From positions 40,226,791 through 40,290,790 of the forward strand of contig CM064480.1 in NCBI GenBank assembly GCA_032716605.1: a DNA stretch of 64,000 nt. Reading direction: 5' to 3'. Shown piece by piece: positions 31,601-41,442 of this stretch. Position numbers and translations under genes: made by a program. The notes under the pieces were generated by a model. It searched no databases, was not told where the DNA came from, and worked only from the letters and a program-made list of their open reading frames with translations. The DNA is from Paralithodes platypus (taxonomy: Eukaryota; Arthropoda; Malacostraca; Decapoda; Lithodidae). How positions within the stretch are numbered: the stretch's first letter is position 1; each line of letters opens with the position of its first letter.

Positions 31601-31658
31601 CACCGTGAACGACCGCAGCAGTGCAAGTACTGGTACTGAGCTGGATACACAGGCTTAG
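28641..31658 (+). pseudogene. LINE3 reverse transcriptase with one frameshift and one insertion
   Basis: The first piece (28641-29678) spans the basic linker and RT fingers (SPGPDGIHPRIIKEGG, NYRPVSLTSVVCK). One extra T at about 29673 shifts the frame; the second piece (from 29689) has YCDFMKAFDKVLHKRL, SGVPQGSVLGPLLF and the catalytic LYADDTKLYRRV. At 30098 the Tigger-like element interrupts KICKY, and the frame resumes at 30863 with MRIRTSKIDKVGYSM, running through RRASKLVPTLKN and RKRGDMIETFK to a stop near 31658. Without the T and the insert, RT would be continuous. Confidence 0.85.
30099..30860. mobile_element. Tigger-like non-autonomous element in LINE3
   Basis: 762 bp, TA at 30097-30098 and 30861-30862, ends CAGTCAGGACCCCCAAT on both sides. 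On the minus strand a short frame MPRQYKKITHKMKVELLF (about 30520-30430) may be the start of a Tigger/CENP-B-like transposase, whose first helix-turn-helix has this type of beginning; the rest is missing. It is a deletion derivative rather than a random MITE if that is right. Confidence 0.82.
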
Positions 31659-31767
31659 TTTGCCTTTTTCCAGAGGATCTACTGTAAGAAACTGTATGAA
31701 TGTACTGTATCTCCACAAAGAAATTACCTAACCTAGTTTAGATGTGACCTAACCTATGTTAGATGTA

Positions 31768-32267
31768 CAGTCTGGCCTGCCAATACGTGAGCTTTTAATA
31801 CGCGATTCACCTTATACGCGAGGAGGGGGGTTGAATCATACCCAAAACTTTCAAAACGCGTGATGTACCTTTAAAACGCGAATCCGGGGCCGATATAAGG
31901 GCAATTCCGGGGAGTTCAGCTAATATGCGAGGCCCCCCACCATTCCGCGGATCCATCTGCGCAGTCTACCCTCAGTCCATGCAGTCCGACTCGTGTGCAG
32001 TGATATAGTTTTTTGCCACCATCATCATGCCCCCTCGCAAGAACAAACTTATTTTTGTTATATTTTCTTATGATTTGGATGTTTATGTATACATATATGT
32101 ACCTTTTGTGGCAATTGACGGAGATAAATAGGTCTAAAGTAGACAACTTGGAGTCAGTGCCGCCCATATCGATTTATTTCCATATAATACTCTATTGCTA
32201 ATACGCGAATCTCCATTCCGCGCCCTCGTGTGTCGCCCATATACTCGCGTATTGAGAGGCCTGACTG
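31768..32267. mobile_element. Tigger-like miniature element
   Basis: 500 bp with TA at 31766-31767 and 32268-32269; ends CAGTCTGGCCTGCCAATAC and, inverted, CAGTCAGGCCTCTCAATAC. The target (ACCTAACCTATGTTAGATG and following) is a repeat also seen at 48440-48520 without the insertion, which confirms the borders. It contains ATGCCCCCTCGCAAGAACAA, perhaps a remnant transposase start. Confidence 0.82.
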
Positions 32268-32421
32268 TATATGAGTCAGCAGAACTCACTGTTATCTCTT
32301 GTTTGGCTTTGTTTACTTGTGTACCGAACGTTGCTGTTGTTGTTGTTGATGTGTTGGAGGGAAGGTAGCAACTGAGCGTCACTAATAAACCCTAGCGAGG
32401 ACGGTTTTGTCAGGACTGCCT

Positions 32422-32846
32422 TTAAAGTCGTGGAATTCTCCCCGACTTTTTAAGGAAATTAATTGTGCATTGTATCACTCTCTGCCTTTTCTCTGGGGTC
32501 ACGTCTATTGCTCCTAGTAGAACGGGGATGGTTATGTTATTAATATTCATCCTGTTTAAGGTGTCTTTAAGGATTGTTCTCATTGAGTGAAATCGTGGGC
32601 AATGCAGAAGAAAATGAGTGATGGTGATTTCGGTGTTTCTGCACCAAGGGCAGTATGGGTCCGGGGCCAATTTCAATCTGTGTAGATGTTTGTTCAACCC
32701 GGAATGACTGATTCTGAGGCGCGTAATTACGACATCGATGTTCCTAGTTTGGGATCGTGTCCATGGATAGGGTGATGAGTCGGTTCTGAAGAGGCCTAAG
32801 TGCTTTTCCGGGAGGAGGTTTGAGAGCTCCGTGTCCCATTCTTGTC
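32422..32846 (-). pseudogene. LINE1 C-terminal zinc knuckle region
   Basis: The frame has LHRLKLAPDPYCPWCRNT followed by ITITHFLLHCPRF, a C-x2-C-x(9-10)-H-x4-C knuckle common after the RNase H of I-type LINEs. Upstream (32698-32846) the frame is broken once. It ends with SGRIPRL and a stop. Confidence 0.75.
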
Positions 32847-32857
32847 TTGCCCTTGTT

Positions 32858-35355
32858 GTTGTTGTTGTTGTTGTTCCCTAAGCTGCCTGGCCGAACAGCC
32901 CCGAGTCCCTGAGGAAGGCCATGGCCACGATCGGGCTTTCCCACAGAGCTCTCATTGAGTGTAGATTATGTTGTTGGCGTAAGTGGTTGTGTGAAATGCA
33001 GTCTTCTATGATGTGTTTAATAGTATGGGGTGCTGTGTTACATCCCGGGCAGGCGTCGACAACAGAGTCATCCAGTCTCTTCTGATAGCTCAGGAGAGCT
33101 GGATGGTGTCCGCATCTCAGCCTGGCCAGGTGGACTCTGTCCTCGCGAGGGAGGGAGGATTCGGAAGGATGGATTTCGGGAGGTCGTGCTTGCAGCTGCG
33201 TGTTGTCTGTGAGTGAGTGGATGGATTGGCGAGAGATATGAGTATGGATGTGCTTCTGGAAGTTGGTTCGGGGTGGCAGGGAGGGAGAGAGGACAATAAT
33301 TGTGTGTGATACCGTGTGCTGGGTGTTGTTTTGATATTTCTTGGTGTCTGTGGGTGTGTTGCCATGTAGTTTAGTGGGTGGTCTTGGTTCGTGGAGGCTG
33401 CTGCCAGGAATTGAGTGCCTCTCATGTCCAGATGGTCTTTGACTTTGAGGATTTTGGTTTCTTGATGTAGGTGATCTGTGGGTGCAGTAGCTGTGCAGCC
33501 TGTAATGATCTTCAGGGCTTTGTTTTGAATAGTCTGTAAGGTCTTATGATGTGTTTCAGCTAGGTTAGAAGCCCAGGCTGGGCTTGCGTATTCCATCACT
33601 GATCTTATGTATTGTTTATATACTGTGGTGGTAGTTTCTTTGTTGTGTCCAAATTTTGTGTGAGCAAGTGACCTGAGGGCATTAAGTCTGGGTGTCAGTT
33701 TCTTTTTAATGTTTGTGGTGTGAATGTCATATGAGTATCATATGTTACTCCTAGGATTTTGGGTGTGTGTGTATGTGTTAGGGGTGTGTTGTTTATGGTG
33801 AGTTGAGGGATGTATTCGTGTTCACCTGTCCAGCTTGTGAGCAGGGTTGCGGTGGATTTGGCTGGGGCTAGATTAAGTCTGTTTGTAGTGCACCAGCCAT
33901 GTAGTGTGTTGAGATAGGGTTGAAGGAGATCTGTTGCTCTTCTTGGGTCATGGTGTGTGCATGTGAGTGTTATGTCATCTGCATAGGAGGCTAAGTTTAT
34001 TTGGGGCGTATTGGGTGTAGTTATATCGTGCATGTACAGATTGAAGAGTGCGGGCGATAGGACGGATCCTTGTGGGACTCCGTTTGGAAAGTTTCTGATT
34101 TTAGATGACTGACCGGCAAAAGATACGTGTGCACATCTGCCTGCTAGGAAGTTGGCCAGCCACCTTTTTGTGTTGTTGTGAATGTTTGTGTTGTAGATTT
34201 TGTTTGTTAGGTTGTGGCGGGGGATGGCATCGAAGGCTTTACTAATGTCGAGTGTGGCTAATAGTGATCTGTGTGGTGGTCTAGCTGAGTTGATGCCGTC
34301 AAAAGCTCTTTGTGTAAGGTCTGTGAGAAGAGTGTTTGTGGAGTGCAGTGGCCTAAAGCCATGTTGTGTTCGAGCTAGGGGTAGGTCGGGTGTAATTAGT
34401 TGTAATACTAGGCGTTCCATGACTTTGGAGGGGGAGCAAAGGAGTGTGATGGGCGGTGCGAGGAGGGTAGCGTGGGGTCTTTGTTGAGTTTGGGGAATGT
34501 GATGATGATACCATGCTTCCAAATGTCTGGTATTGTGTTGTGTGAATAGCTGTAGTTTGATATGTTAGTGAGTGCTTGTATGCCTTGTGGTCCCAGGTGT
34601 CTGAGGTGTATGTTGCTTATGTGGTCTAGGCCACAGGCGGGTGAGTGCTTGAGATTGTTGATGATATGCTTTGTCTGGTGATTGGTGAAGGGTGTATAGT
34701 CAGGGTCTGTGGGGAATTGTCTCTTACGTCGGATGACACGTCGGTCGTCTTTGTGAGGTTTTAGGTGGCTGACATGTGAGAAGTGATTGATGAGAGTATT
34801 TGCTTGTTGTTTACATGAAGGAGTAGAGTCTGATGTAGTGATTGCAGCATGTGATTGTGTTGTGTTGCTGTTGGAAAGTGTGATGCTGTTTAGTGTTTTG
34901 TAGATTTTTTTGGGGTTTGTTTTGTGATCAAGTGTTTGTAGGAAGTTATTCCAATTTAGTTTTTGTTGTTCTTGTATTTTGTTGTTAGTTTGGGTGTTGA
35001 GTGCTTGAATTTGTTGTGTGATGTCTTGTGTGTGGGGTGCTGGGGAGTGTTTCAGTGTGTCGCGTTGTCTGATGAGGTTTTGAATTTCTCGTGTGAAGTT
35101 AGGGTTGTGTCTTTTTCTGTTACCTCTTGGAATGTGTTTCTTGTCAGCGTTTTGGATAGTTTTATTGAGTATGTGTACAGCATTGTTGATGTTAGTGATG
35201 GGTGTACTGTTTAGAGTTGTGAAGTGTTGTTCTGTCTCATTTGTAAATGCTTCCCAGTTAGCTCTTTTATAATTGGTGTATGTGTGTTTGTGGCTAGCTG
35301 GGGTGAGTCTGGTTTTGGTGGTGATAATGATCGGGAGGTGGTCAGAGCCTAAGGT
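32858..35355 (-). mobile_element. LINE2, AAC-tailed, inserted in LINE1
   Basis: Bounded by an 11-bp duplication TTGCCCTTGTT (32847-32857 and 35356-35366). The 3' end is GGCTGTTCGGCCAGGCAGCT, then TAGGG and an (AAC)n tail. The 5' end is truncated in the last endonuclease motif (GSDHLPI at about 35345). Near-identical to 56901-58671 in the other orientation. Confidence 0.9.
32893..35350 (-). pseudogene. LINE2 reverse transcriptase, few frameshifts
   Basis: After the linker, the RT has ACGLDHISNIHLRHLGPQG (about 34620), then 33695-34522 carries STNTLLTDLTQRAFDG, LATLDISKAFDAIPRHN, NGVPQGSVLSPALF and the catalytic YADDITLTCTHH. Frameshifts at about 34490 and 33720 are absent at the same places in the second copy. 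The C-terminal part (33117-33599) has EYASPAWASNLAETH and ALKIITGC; the knuckle DACPGCNTAPHTIKH is visible in the second copy. Confidence 0.85.
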
Positions 35356-36275
35356 TTGCCCTTGTTCTGCTCACTGCTGATAGTGTAGATGTCATGGGGT
35401 AGAGGCTCGATGGAGGTTAGCTGGTGTCCTAGTTTGGCTGCCTCGTCTGCGATTGTGTTACCCTTAATGCCAACATGTGAGGGGATCCATTGTAGTTTGA
35501 TATTTCTGGGCGAGTTAAGTGTCGTGATGAGGATATGTTGTATGTTGTGGACTATGTTTCTATGAGATTCGGGATTGGGCGAGAGGAGTAGATGGAGTGA
35601 AGATTGGGAATCTGTGTATATTACTATATTCTGTAGTGGGAGATGTGATTGGCAAAACTGGAGTGCTTTTTGGATTGCAAAATGTTCTGAGGTGATGTTG
35701 TTGTTGTTGTTCCCCAAGCTGCCTGGCCGAACAGCCCCAAGGCCCCGAGCAATTCCAAGGCCATAACCGAGTGCCCCCACAGAACCCTCTCTGCCGACCA
35801 CAATAAAGCCTGGGTGACCGAAGCCACTCCATGGCGGGGAGCTGAGGAGGGTGCGGAAACGCCCGGGAAACCAAAGCCCCACCCAGGGCCCTGTGCCCCT
35901 CAGCAATTATAAAGAGAAAGTTGAGGGGCAAGGGAAAACTGTGATGCTTTGGCTTCCAATCTTGGTAGATTGGGAGGTCAATCCACGGAAGAGACGCCGT
36001 CACTTGAGATCTAGAAAATATATAAGTTAAAGGAACAGTCAGAGTAAGCTATGGGTATGGCAGAGATTGCTCAGCTCTCACTCTGATAGACCAGCCCATC
36101 ACCACATGACTAGAACCCTATCCTCACAGCATCAGCTAGGAAAGGCCCTAGAAACCCGCCTTTGGCGGGGGGATAGCTCCCCTATTTCAACCCCTTTTGG
36201 GGTTGGGCACCCGCCTAAACATCTGAGGTGATGTTAGAGTGGGTGGCAGCGAGTTTCCATGACTGGCAGATACTT
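35356..36275 (-). pseudogene. LINE1 RNase H core, interrupted by a SINE
   Basis: 36275-36222 encodes SICQSWKLAATHSNITS; after the SINE the frame continues with SEHFAIQKALQFCQ, VIYTDSQSSLHLLL (catalytic Asp), WIPSHVGIKGNTIADEAAK (His and Asp) and stops where LINE2 is inserted. The first catalytic Asp (IFTDGSYIP) lies beyond DIRS C at about 45530. The domain is recognisable and little decayed. Confidence 0.85.
35700..36221 (-). mobile_element. SINE sharing the 3' end of LINE2
   Basis: 522 bp flanked by the 14-bp duplication TCTGAGGTGATGTT (35686-35699 and 36222-36235). On the minus strand it ends in GGCTGTTCGGCCAGGCAGCT, TGGGG and (AAC)n, the same end as LINE2, with weaker similarity for another 40 bp. 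GGGTTCTAGTC in the 5' third resembles a pol III B box. No coding frame is needed. It is presumably mobilised by LINE2 proteins recognising the shared tail. Confidence 0.82.
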
Positions 36276-36592
36276 ATTTATTAGTGGCCCCTCCATCATT
36301 GACGATTATGCCTATTACAAAAGGCTACCTATTCAAACGCCCATAAGCGCAGTTTGAAACTACCGCCGCAGAGCTCAGAGGAACCTTCATCATAAGCACA
36401 CGCTAAATCACTCATGGTTCGTCTTTATGATTGGGTTCTCACTACGAAAAAACTTCGTAACAAATACAAATTAAAAATTAAATAAGAATAACTATTCATA
36501 AGCTTTCCATATTCCGTGGATGTACTTTTGTGGATTCTTGGACCAGACGCTGGCTAGCGCATCAATCCACCTTCCTTGCTCTGCGCTCAACC
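36276..36592 (+). repeat. 5' ITR of DIRS C
   Basis: Begins ATTTATTAGTGGCCCCTCCA and matches 45130-45440 inverted, including CGTCTTTATGATTGGGTTCT. The outer end equals one half of the ICR. Confidence 0.88.
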
Positions 36593-38284
36593 CACCCGGA
36601 CGTGTCCCCCACAGTGCTCCGCTTTGATTCCGCATTCTTGCGTCCCTAATGAGTTTTTCTCATTTGTTTACTCTGGGATGTCTTGAGTAAGGTTAGGATT
36701 AGCTAGCAGGGGTGTCATGGGTGGTTTTTCTCGCAGAACAAGTGTATTTTGGGTCGTTTTGTTGGGGCGTCTATTTCGGACGGACCCTCGTGGCCGAGTT
36801 GAGGACGCTCTGAAACGTTTTTCGTGTTTAGCCATCTTTAGGCCTAGCTGGTTAGGAGGCTGTAATTATGCGATGTCGGGCTTCTTGCTATCTTTCTGAT
36901 GGAGTAGCCTATGTTATTTGTACTGACGTTCCTGGTGTATTTTTCTTCACTTAGTGAAGTTCTTTCTGGGTCCCGAGTCAGTGTTTTTTCCCTTACCCGG
37001 GTGTTTTCTACAATTTTGATGTGGCGGCTGTTCCAGTTTTGGTGGGATGGAGTGCTTTTCGATGGTGTTTCGACGTCATTAAGTGTTTTTTTTCCGTTTT
37101 CACCAGGCCTAGCCAGCCACTCGTAGTTTTTTCACATATGCAAGTGTTTTCATTGTTTATTATAATAAAAATGTTTTCATGTGCCATGTGTGTCCTGGTT
37201 TAGTTGTGATTGGCTAATCCAGGAGCTTCAGACTGGGGGTCTGATTATGTTTATCAGACTGCGTTCTGTTTGGTGTGGGTTGCCTTTCCGGCGGTTTTTC
37301 TCGATTGCTCCGAGAAAGCCGTTTTGTTTACCGAGTTTTAATCTGGATGGTTAAAATAGGTTAGTTACCCCGGCGAGTTTTTATCGAGTTTTAATCAGGT
37401 TGGTTAAAATAGGTTAGTTACCCCGGCGAGTTGGGTAGCTTGAGGGCTCATCAGAAACTGCTTTTTCTGTGGTCGAGCCTGTGATCAGGCTTCCTGTTTT
37501 ATTCACGGCGAGGTGGGCTCCACACATTTATCTAGGTGATCATGCTGACACCTGTTGGATATGGTTTTCTCGGCTTTTCAAAGTCATTGAAACAATGCTG
37601 TTGGTTTTGTTTGGTCTTTTCCTCCCGGCGACCTTTTTACAAAGAGGTCTGGGGCAGGTACAATTGGTTTGTCATTACATATAAAACCCGGCGGTTGTAC
37701 CGTTGGGTGGTTATATTACCGGATTTGCAATTCGTGATAAATTGTCAAACAATTGATTGATACAATAGGGTATCACGGCCTTCATTACGGCGATCTATGA
37801 GGGCTTCTGGGAGAAGCCGGATTAGAGATTAAGATAGGCTTAGACTTTTTATGGGATAAAAAGTTGCCTGAATCTTACTAGTGTTTCAAGTGTAAAGGGA
37901 TACTTGAAAGCCTTCCTCTTTAGTAAAGATATGCTTCATCTTTAGGAGGATTCAGAAGATATGCTTAAATCTTTTGGACAGGTAAAGATATGCTGAAATC
38001 TTTATACAGATATGCTTCATCTTTATGTGGATTCAGAAGATATGCTTAAATCTTTTGTAAAGATATGCTGAAATCTTTAATATGAAACTAAAGGAAAACG
38101 AACAGTAGTGGTGGAGTGCTACGGTTCGTTGACCGGCGGTTTTAAGGCACATGTTTTGTACCATTTTGGGGTAACCTTATGAGCATTAATTCCTGGAAAT
38201 TTCTCTTTCCAGGGCGGAGTACCGGCGTGCACCAGGTGACCAGGTAGTTCCCGGGGGCGGGGTAGTTTTCCCCCAGTCTCTGTC
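36593..38284 (+). other. 5' leader of DIRS C
   Basis: No gene. It holds a tandem duplication of about 57 bp at 37339-37432 (GGTTAGTTACCCCGGCGAGT twice) and an array of small hairpin repeats (37925-38079). Just before the gag ATG there is TTTTCCCCCAG then TCTCTGTC, a splice-acceptor-like site parallel to copy B. Confidence 0.6.
37925..38079. repeat. Array of six AAGAT-ATCTT hairpin repeats
   Basis: Six copies of the pattern AAGATATGCT, then 2-4 nt, then ATCTT lie in two sets of three within 155 bp. Each can fold into a short stem (AAGAT with ATCTT, extended to 6 bp in some). They form a tandem duplication of a roughly 75-bp unit. Located 200-360 bp upstream of gag. Confidence 0.7.
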
Positions 38285-38448
38285 ATGGCGGCACTTGAAC
38301 CTCTTATTGCTTTATGTTCAACACCGTTATGCTCAGGTATCCCTATTTTTGCTCACAAGCTCTGTATTAAATGTGTTAAATGCCTAGATCGGTCACGGGG
38401 GATATGGGTGACAAAGAATTGCACTATTTGTCACCTCTTAAGTGTTAA

Positions 38449-38931
38449 CCCCTAACTAGCGGCCCACAACATAAGTCGAGTATAATAAATCTGGACTATC
38501 TGGCGGTGCGCGACATAGGTCGTGTGGCAATTTCAGCACGTAATGTTGCTGAGAGAGAGAGACAAGTGGTGGCAGGAGAGTAGCGAGCGTATGACTGCTC
38601 CAGACCACCGCGGCGAACCTACTGACACGAATCCCACCTCCTCCCTCCCTCTCTCACTCGCTACATACTGAATTGTATGGGGAAGTACCGAATTACATGC
38701 TTTTTGCACTCGTGTTGCGCGGTTGTTGCAAGAAAACTAGCGGTCATAAAAGGATCGTTGTGGTGTCATTGGAAAGCTCTGTTTATGCCCTTTCAGGGAT
38801 AGATACTTGTTTTACGCTCTGGGTCTTATTTAGGCATGAAAATGATCACGTAAACAGCCCTATTTTGGCTAAAAACACCCCGCTGGGCGGTACATATAAA
38901 TAGACCGCCTAGCCCGCCAATAAGGTGTTAA
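38449..38931. mobile_element. TTAA-flanked miniature element in DIRS C gag
   Basis: 483 bp between TTAA at 38445-38448 and 38928-38931. Ends TTAACCCCTAACTAGCGG and, inverted, TTAACACCTTATTGGCGG. Excision restores the gag frame (LLSV then KVLTQ). Weaker inverted ends than in MITE-1 and MITE-2, so it may be another family. Confidence 0.78.
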
Positions 38932-41429
38932 AGTTCTAACTCAGAAGGATAATACTGCGGCGGTGGCTTTACAAGAAGTGAAACAACTTCTCGCTACTTA
39001 CTCAACGAATGTAGCACATAAAGCATTGCAATGTGATAACCTTGAGCTATGGGAGCTGTTAATCATTAAACATACCCCCCTCAGTATAAGATACGTGCAC
39101 GTAAGACCTCAGAGACTGGGCGGGGACAAGTTGCCACACCCTCCCCCAGCAAGTCTAAGAGGCCTCGCTCACCGTCACCTTTGGCAACGGAGACAAGGTC
39201 CACTTCAAGGTCACCACTGAGGCAGCAGGTGACAGATTCGGGCCACTCTGCTTCCCCTTCCAAAAAGAAGAAAAGGGAAGCTAGTGGGGGTTCTAAAGAC
39301 AGTACTAAGCATAAGTCAAGTAAAAGTCATAAATCATCCAAAAGGGATCCTCCGGCGCGAAAGGACTCACGACGGTCGTCGGAGCCTGGTACTCCGCTTT
39401 CTGCCTCTACCCCCACCAAGTCTATCGTCCAATCTGACAGGTCGGGGGTGGAGTCAGAGAATGTGGTGGAGGATGCCCCGGCGGACATTTCAATACCTGA
39501 TATTCAGGCTTTTTCTACTAGGTCACGTGTGTCAGCCTCAGATTTAGAAGTGTCTTACAGAAACTATAATCCGCTAGGGGGCTCGGGTGAGGGCTCTCAA
39601 TCAGAGAGTATTCCTAGCTCGCAAGCGAGTGACAACCACAGCCAAGGGGTATGGCGTTACTCACAGTCCTGGCAGGACAGAACACACCCTTTTGTGACTC
39701 AAGTAGTGGCTGACGTCCACCGGGATGCCGATGTACCATCTTCTATCCCAGATTTAACATGGCAGCATGTGGAGGTCCCGGCTTCGGCGGGATCTTCCCA
39801 TGATAGGCCAGACTTAACGGATGAAGAACAACGATCTCTGGTCTCAGAGATGGAGGTTCAAGAGTCCAGTCAACTTCTAGACGACTCTCAGGGTACTGTC
39901 GAATCTCCACGGAGTTCGTCATCGGATAGGTATGTAACAGCAGAAGAAATTGATGGATTACTATTGAATGCATTTAATAGGTTCTTTGGCCCTGCGCCGG
40001 AAACTCCTACAGTTGGTACGGAAGCTCCCGCGACGTCGACAAATGTGCGACCTCTGGCTACATCCATTGCTTTAGCTAAAATACCTAACCCCCCTTTTGT
40101 GTCAGATCCAAGTTCCAATGTGCCAGGCACAGCAGCTCTCACTACTTCTAATGTGCGAATCATATCAGACATAACTCCCCCTCCTTTAGACAAGGCGCCA
40201 GTCAAAAAAGGAGCTATGCCTCTTTTATATGGGCCTGATGAGTCATGGGTAGCAATGTTACCAACTAAGCCAGAGGCAGCACAAGCTACTATTTTGGGGG
40301 AGCTCCCTGTACCACATGAGTGGATAATCCAAGGTAATAAGTCTAGAAAACTCAGAGCTTTGGATAGTCAAGGAAATGTTTTGGATGTTCATATTAAGGC
40401 CATTCCAAGTTATTATAACCATGACTTTTTTGTGTATGCATCAACACCAGCCCTACCCCCTGGCTCAGCTTCAAAGCTATTTTCTGACTGGACTAAGAAT
40501 GACGGCTTTAACGAGGTCAAGGCACTTTCTGCTTTGACGCCGGAGTTGGATATGTTTCCAATCACAGACTCGGCCTCTAATCCAGTTTTGCAGGTGGGGC
40601 AGTTGGGTACGGGACCTTGGGTGGAATGGGAAACAGAGGCTCAAAATTTTGCCACTACTTTCACGTCAAAATCTTCCCACCAAATCCCTCAAGAACACCA
40701 TTCTTGGTTCTCTCTTCCGGTTTATAGTGCCGGCGGAGTCCCCTCTGCTTTGTTTGATTTCTTGGCTGCCCCTAAAATCAATTTGTGCGAATTAAAAGAT
40801 CCTTTTAGCACACCTTCCTCAGCTCACCATGACCGCGAGTTTAGGTTAAGAGGAAAAGCGTTTAGACTGTTTTCACAATATGTTGTTACCCAGCAAGTAA
40901 CAAAGTCTCTGTTACGCTCTTCTCAGGCAATAGAAGCCGCGGAAGTCAAGAAAGCCATTGAGCTAGCCCGGCGCTTGCTTCTCCAGACTTCCATACAGTC
41001 TTTACGAGATATTCGGACGGCCTTATTAGAGGCAGTTCGAGCAAGGCAGGATCTGCGGGTCTTCTTAGTGAAGAAACTTCCTGACCGTATTGCAAGCCAA
41101 GTAGTTCTGTCTCCAGTTCTAACTCCTTCTTTGATTTCACCAGCAGTTTGGAAGACTGTTTTCAATATGGCACAAGCATTCAAACAAAGTCCCTCTCAAC
41201 CTAAGAAACCTACCTTCACTTTCCCTAAACCCAAACCAGTTTCGAAAGTTCAAGCTAGTGGGTCTAAGCCTTTTCATCAGCTGAAGTCCCCTTCCACCCA
41301 GGGTCAGGCTCAGTTCAGGTATAAACAGGGTAGTTTCTCAGGTAAAAGCCACAAGTTTCACCAACGACCAGGTCAGGGCCCGCCTCCAGCCAAACCCGGC
41401 CAGTCGTCCAAGGGTACACCTCCACCAGC

Positions 41430-41439
41430 AAAAAAAAAA
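41430..41439 (+). promoter_or_regulatory. A-run at the end of DIRS C gag, candidate -1 frameshift site
   Basis: Gag ends GCA AAA AAA AAA TAA. A -1 slip on A_AAA_AAA gives the RT frame (ATA AGG TCT). Copy C lacks the ATG that copy B has just after the gag stop, so frameshifting is the simpler route to RT here. Confidence 0.55.
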
Positions 41440-41442
41440 TAA

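Larger units (their letters stand above)
28326..31740 (+). mobile_element. LINE3, CR1/Jockey-group, 5'-truncated
   Basis: It begins inside the endonuclease, directly at the DIRS B border. The endonuclease part has LIGDFNLPRINWANC, then SVLDLIFSNEKD and GRSDHACISFSC. RT and the C-terminal domain follow, ending at TGA near 31658, with a short 3' tail region. A 762-bp Tigger-like element (30099-30860) splits RT. The missing 5' part is not found left of DIRS B, so truncation rather than splitting by B is likely. Confidence 0.83.
38285..41442 (+). pseudogene. DIRS C gag, interrupted by a TTAA element
   Basis: The ATG at 38285 starts the same N-terminus as copy B, with LCSTPLCSG, LCIKCVKCLD and NCTIC. 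The TTAA element 38449-38931 follows LLSV, and KVLTQKDNTAAVAL continues after it. A frameshift lies at about 39090-39180. From 39181 a single frame of 753 codons runs to the TAA at 41440-41442: Arg/Ser and Lys/Ser-rich tract, KKGAMPLLYGPDESW, helical core (LLEAVRARQDLRVFLVKKLP), Pro/Lys-rich end. The gene ends in a run of ten A, a possible slippery site. Confidence 0.87.

Noticed and set aside
35349..35906. Single 185-codon gene with RNase H
   Set aside because: The N-terminal third is SINE sequence read through into the LINE1 RNase H; it is a chimera made by insertion.
37339..38079. CRISPR-like array
   Set aside because: The repeats are tandem duplications in a DIRS leader of a eukaryotic genome; there are no regular spacers and no cas genes.
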